From: Candidatus Gastranaerophilales bacterium
GTDB taxonomy: Bacteria; Cyanobacteriota; Vampirovibrionia; Gastranaerophilales; Gastranaerophilaceae
Length of the DNA: 64,000 nucleotides
Assembly: GCA_944322885.1 (NCBI GenBank)
Contig: CALUQH010000012.1
Location: 1 to 64,000, forward strand
Direction of reading: 5' to 3'
In this document: positions 61,279-64,000 of the stretch, piece after piece
Position numbering within the stretch: the first letter of the stretch is position 1
How the letters are laid out: each line of letters begins with the position of its first letter
Program-made: the position numbers and the translations under genes
The notes under the pieces: model-generated
Told to the model about the DNA's origin: nothing
The model's input: the letters and a program-made list of their open reading frames with translations, nothing else
Databases searched by the model: none

Positions 61279-61602
61279 ATGAGCAATACTATCAAAAAAA
61301 ATTTCGGTAAAAATGTAAAATATTATCGAGAATTAAGAGGCTTCACCCAAGAAGAACTTGCTGAAAAAATAGGAGTAAATATAAATTCTATGTCTTATAT
61401 TGAAAGAGGCATAAATTTTGTAAAATCAGATACTCTTGATAATTTATGCAAAATTCTTGATGTATCTCCAAAAGTGCTATTCGACTTTGATTATATGCCC
61501 TCAAATCCCGAAAATATACAAAAAGAAATAGACAAACTGCTAAAACGAAATAAATATAAACTAACTTCAATATATAATATATTAAAAGAAATTTTAGATT
61601 AA
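61279..61602 (+). CDS. XRE-family transcriptional regulator
   Basis: A 107-residue protein with a helix-turn-helix of the Cro/C1 type in residues 10-65 (NVKYYRELRGFTQEELAEKIGVNINSMSYIERGINFVKSDTLDNL...). The C-terminal 35 residues are Lys-rich and helical (IQKEIDKLLKRNKYKLTSI). No toxin, phage or element gene is next to it. It is divergent from the prepilin-like gene at 61174 with about 105 bp between starts, so regulation of that gene or itself is possible, by position only. An intrinsic terminator follows. Confidence 0.88.
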   Translation: MSNTIKKNFGKNVKYYRELRGFTQEELAEKIGVNINSMSYIERGINFVKSDTLDNLCKILDVSPKVLFDFDYMPSNPENIQKEIDKLLKRNKYKLTSIYNILKEILD

Positions 61603-61603
61603 A

Positions 61604-61634
61604 AAATCCCCAAGAGCATTTGCCAAGGGGATTT
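61604..61634 (+). terminator. Terminator after the XRE gene
   Basis: AAATCCCC (61604-61611) pairs with GGGGATTT (61627-61634), with a smaller stem GCA/TGC inside the loop. The T-tail is short. Confidence 0.6.
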
Positions 61635-61656
61635 AAATTAAGAGTTTAGCAGTTCG

Positions 61657-62388
61657 TTAATTTCTGCTGTTTAATTTCGCAAACAGTCTTAAAATTTCCA
61701 TATAGAGCCATACCAGAGTAATCATCAATCCCATAGCCCCATACCATTCATAATCTTTGCTTAACATATTCTGAGAAGCACTTTCAATAAAGAAAAAGTC
61801 TTGAATAAGGCAAAAAGCCGCAATACCAACAACAATAAGACTGAAAGCAATACCTACAGGCCCTGCTTCCCAAATTAAAGGAATACCTCTTCCGAAAAAT
61901 GATGCAACAAATTGAATCAGGTATATAGCAAAAACAGAAAGCATTGCTGTTGTTAAAACTGCTTGAAACTTTGCTGTATATCTAATTATACGGGCTTTAT
62001 AAAGCGCCAGCATAACAAACATAGTCACAAAAGTTGCAACAACTGCCTGCAGAACAATTCCCTGCCACTGCGCTTCAAAAGCCATAGATACAGCTCCTAA
62101 AAGAAGGCCTTCAAATAAGGCATAAGGTGCTGCAGTATACTTTGCAATTCTAATGTTAAAACAAGTTGCAAAAACAAGTATAAAAGATACAACGCCACTT
62201 ACCATAAGCATAATAGGAACCATTGCAGGAGTTGTAAATAGGGAATAAACACTAATTGCAGCACCGGCAATAAGACATACAAATAACATAAATATTTTAT
62301 TTACCGTACCCGAAATTGTCATAGGTTCTCCATCAAGAATTCTTTCCCTTGGAGAAAATCTATCTTCATTTAATATAGGATTTGACAT
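61657..62388 (-). CDS. Bax inhibitor-1/YccA-family membrane protein
   Basis: A 243-residue protein with seven membrane helices of the BI-1/TMBIM family (YccA-like subgroup). An N-terminal cytoplasmic part of about 25 residues (RFSPRERILDGEPMTISGTV) precedes FMLFVCLIAGAAISVYSLF. Family-typical AAPYALFEGLLLGAVSMAFE follows, and the C-terminal MLSKDYEWYGAMGLMITLVW has the conserved acidic residue. Family members have been linked to calcium leak and membrane protease control; the role here is unknown. SD AAGGAG six bases upstream. Confidence 0.9.
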   Translation of the reverse strand: MSNPILNEDRFSPRERILDGEPMTISGTVNKIFMLFVCLIAGAAISVYSLFTTPAMVPIMLMVSGVVSFILVFATCFNIRIAKYTAAPYALFEGLLLGAVSMAFEAQWQGIVLQAVVATFVTMFVMLALYKARIIRYTAKFQAVLTTAMLSVFAIYLIQFVASFFGRGIPLIWEAGPVGIAFSLIVVGIAAFCLIQDFFFIESASQNMLSKDYEWYGAMGLMITLVWLYMEILRLFAKLNSRN

Positions 62389-62468
62389 AACACACTCCTT
62401 CCTTTACCATGATTATATAACATATCATAAAAAAATTACCATATCTTAATAATTAAATAAGGTTTACA

Positions 62469-64000
62469 ATGCGACTTGAGAACTTTAACAACTTTTTAAA
62501 ATATTACGGCAAAGGTAGATATTTAAGCCTATGCGGCTTTATAGGACTTTCGTTTATCGCTGGCTGCCTGGAATTTTTAGGTGTTGCCCTTATTTACCCT
62601 TTTATAATGCTTATTATCCGCCCTGACAGCATGCTTAATACGTTTGGTTTCATAAAGTTCAACAATTCCATACAAAGCGGATTATTGATAGGACTTACAG
62701 TATTACTTATTTTCATAATAAAAAACGCATTTATAATATTTACACAATATGTTCAAATCAAATTTACTTCTAATTGGAAACGGGATATTGTAAACAAGCT
62801 AATGGTTTATTATATTTTTGCACCATACAAAGATACAATGGAAATATCCCAAGCAGATAAACTTTATGTTATTGAAACAGTTACCGTTCAGGTCATAGAC
62901 CTTTTTATCATGAGGGTGCTTAACCTTTTAACAAATACCATAATAATTATTATGGTGCTTCTCTTACTTTTAATTAAGTTTTTGATACCGGCAATTATTA
63001 CAATAATATTTGTGTGTGTCTCTTTAACCATTCAAAACAAATTCTTCAAAGCTAAAACAACAACAATTGGCACAATATTAACAAAAAGATTTCTGCAATA
63101 CAAAACGTCAATGCTTGAAAATATCAACAATATAAAAGAATTAAAAATTTTATCGGCAGAAAATTTGTTTTATAATAACTTTGCCAAATACGCAGAAAAC
63201 TTAAAACAAACTCAGGTTCAGCAAGGATTTTACGGAGCAATCCCTCCTTATATAATAGAAATTCTTGTGGTGTGCGCACTTTTAATAATGGCATGTATTT
63301 TATCATTCCAAAATACAAATAACAATCCGGAACTTATTGCCTCTTTTGCGATAATAGTGGCTTCTCTTTTCAGAATTGCTCCCGCTTTAAACAGAATTCA
63401 ATCTGCAGTAATCAATATCAATACATCAAGAAATTTCGTAAAAAAATTAAATGAAGTTTATGAAAAATATGGCTTTGAACATTTTGAAAAAACAGATTGC
63501 AGCATAAATGAAAAGCTTGACTTTAAAAATAAAATTCAGCTAAAAAACATAAACTTTTCATATAACGGCTCCAAACAGGTAATAAAAAATGCTTCATTTG
63601 AAATAAATAAAGGAGATTTTATAGGAATAATAGGGCTTTCAGGGGCAGGGAAAAGTACACTTGCAGATATAATCACAGGGCTCCTGCCTGCCGATTCCGG
63701 CGAAATAACAGTTGATAATACACTTTTAACTCCTCAAAACTTCCCGAAATTCAGACACATAATAGGATATGTTCCGCAGCAAATAAATATACTTGATAAA
63801 ACTTTTAAAGAAAATGTGGCATGGGGATGTGACACAATTAATGAAGAAGGTGTTATAAAAGCATTAAAAGCTGCCCGACTTTATGATATAGTATCAGATA
63901 CCCCCGAAGGGATTGACACAAAAGCGATTTCAGGCGTAAACGGGCTTTCACAGGGGCAGAAACAACGTCTGGCAATAGCACGTGCTCTATACAGGGATCC
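62469..64000 (+). CDS. ABC transporter permease/ATPase (exporter type), truncated by the window
   Basis: The open frame starts at ATG 62469 and runs to the window end, 510 codons so far. About six membrane helices fill the first 310 residues. The nucleotide-binding domain begins near IQLKNINFSYNGSKQV and holds Walker A IGLSGAGKSTLADIITG, the Q-loop in IGYVPQQINILD and the signature GLSQGQKQRLAIARAL. The Walker B and switch regions lie beyond the window. The layout is that of a lipid or oligosaccharide exporter (MsbA/PglK type). A weak SD, AAGG, is about eight bases upstream. Substrate unknown; a role in surface glycan or lipid export would fit the pyruvyl-transferase gene. Confidence 0.9.
   Translation, partial: MRLENFNNFLKYYGKGRYLSLCGFIGLSFIAGCLEFLGVALIYPFIMLIIRPDSMLNTFGFIKFNNSIQSGLLIGLTVLLIFIIKNAFIIFTQYVQIKFTSNWKRDIVNKLMVYYIFAPYKDTMEISQADKLYVIETVTVQVIDLFIMRVLNLLTNTIIIIMVLLLLLIKFLIPAIITIIFVCVSLTIQNKFFKAKTTTIGTILTKRFLQYKTSMLENINNIKELKILSAENLFYNNFAKYAENLKQTQVQQGFYGAIPPYIIEILVVCALLIMACILSFQNTNNNPELIASFAIIVASLFRIAPALNRIQSAVININTSRNFVKKLNEVYEKYGFEHFEKTDCSINEKLDFKNKIQLKNINFSYNGSKQVIKNASFEINKGDFIGIIGLSGAGKSTLADIITGLLPADSGEITVDNTLLTPQNFPKFRHIIGYVPQQINILDKTFKENVAWGCDTINEEGVIKALKAARLYDIVSDTPEGIDTKAISGVNGLSQGQKQRLAIARALYRD

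Noticed and set aside
61279-61602. XRE regulator as part of a prophage or toxin-antitoxin module
   Set aside because: No integrase, phage or toxin-like gene lies beside it, and neighbours are housekeeping or pilin genes.
63995-64000. GGATCC at the window end as a cloning junction
   Set aside because: A single six-base match within an ABC signature region that continues in frame; chance is sufficient.

Overview
The window is an AT-rich bacterial chromosome segment that most resembles a gut member of the non-photosynthetic Cyanobacteria sister class (Melainabacteria/Vampirovibrionia, Gastranaerophilales-like). This is inferred from gene content, not from a marker tree. The pointers are many scattered singleton prepilin-like genes with the N-terminus FTLAEVLITLGIIG, LL-diaminopimelate aminotransferase, pyruvate:ferredoxin oxidoreductase (anaerobic metabolism), two group-2-like sigma-70 factors, and lineage-specific proteins carrying an N-terminal F-x-G motif. 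I see no transposase, integrase, CRISPR array or rRNA operon. Two tRNA genes are present (Thr-CGT, Val-TAC).

Layout. 0-1 kb: truncated Cys-rich prepilin-like gene. 1-5 kb: two small hypothetical genes, mazG, an oligopeptide ABC ATPase and an EamA exporter. 5-12.5 kb: glgA behind a giant zinc-ribbon/cyclase-like/AAA-like protein, then dapL and ruvB. 12.5-24.4 kb: prepilin-like genes interspersed with a YibE/F protein, a gamma-carbonic anhydrase, metK with a structured leader, tRNA-Thr, glmS, a phospholipase C-like protein and clpB. 24.4-34.6 kb: recO, a PilT-type ATPase, a ferredoxin/FrhB/pyruvyl-transferase fusion, trxB, pgi, another prepilin-like gene, folE2 and a membrane thioredoxin. 34.7-46.2 kb: a sigma factor with a tandem operator, two APC permeases, glyQ, a kinase-like protein, a response regulator, a GH13-like hydrolase and another prepilin-like gene. 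46-64 kb: recN, a PH-TonB protein, a second sigma factor, a PHP phosphoesterase, tRNA-Val, an rRNA uracil methyltransferase, a possible RelA-like protein, nifJ, mtaB, a prepilin-like gene without a tract, an XRE regulator, a Bax-inhibitor-1 protein and a truncated ABC exporter.

The main discovery is a set of seven homopolymer tracts of 9-10 C, all C on the top strand. Six lie in the 5' coding or leader region of prepilin-like genes and one lies inside the polysaccharide pyruvyl-transferase fusion gene. In five prepilin-like loci a start codon with a good Shine-Dalgarno sequence precedes the tract, and the prepilin frame follows it out of frame. Tract lengths of 8 or 11 restore one long reading frame in all five. 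Three loci share an almost identical cassette of promoter, SD, a short MDREELRI-coding leader and C10. The simplest reading is a family of phase-variable (slipped-strand) surface pilin-like proteins, caught mostly in the OFF state. Homopolymer miscalling or programmed slippage must be excluded. Two of the family members also have conserved ends and a variable middle, as expected for antigenically variable proteins.

The other notable observation is a compact pseudoknot-like leader between a near-consensus promoter and the SD of metK, a candidate SAM-responsive element. Several F-x-G proteins look like divergent kinase, RelA/SpoT and phospholipase C folds.
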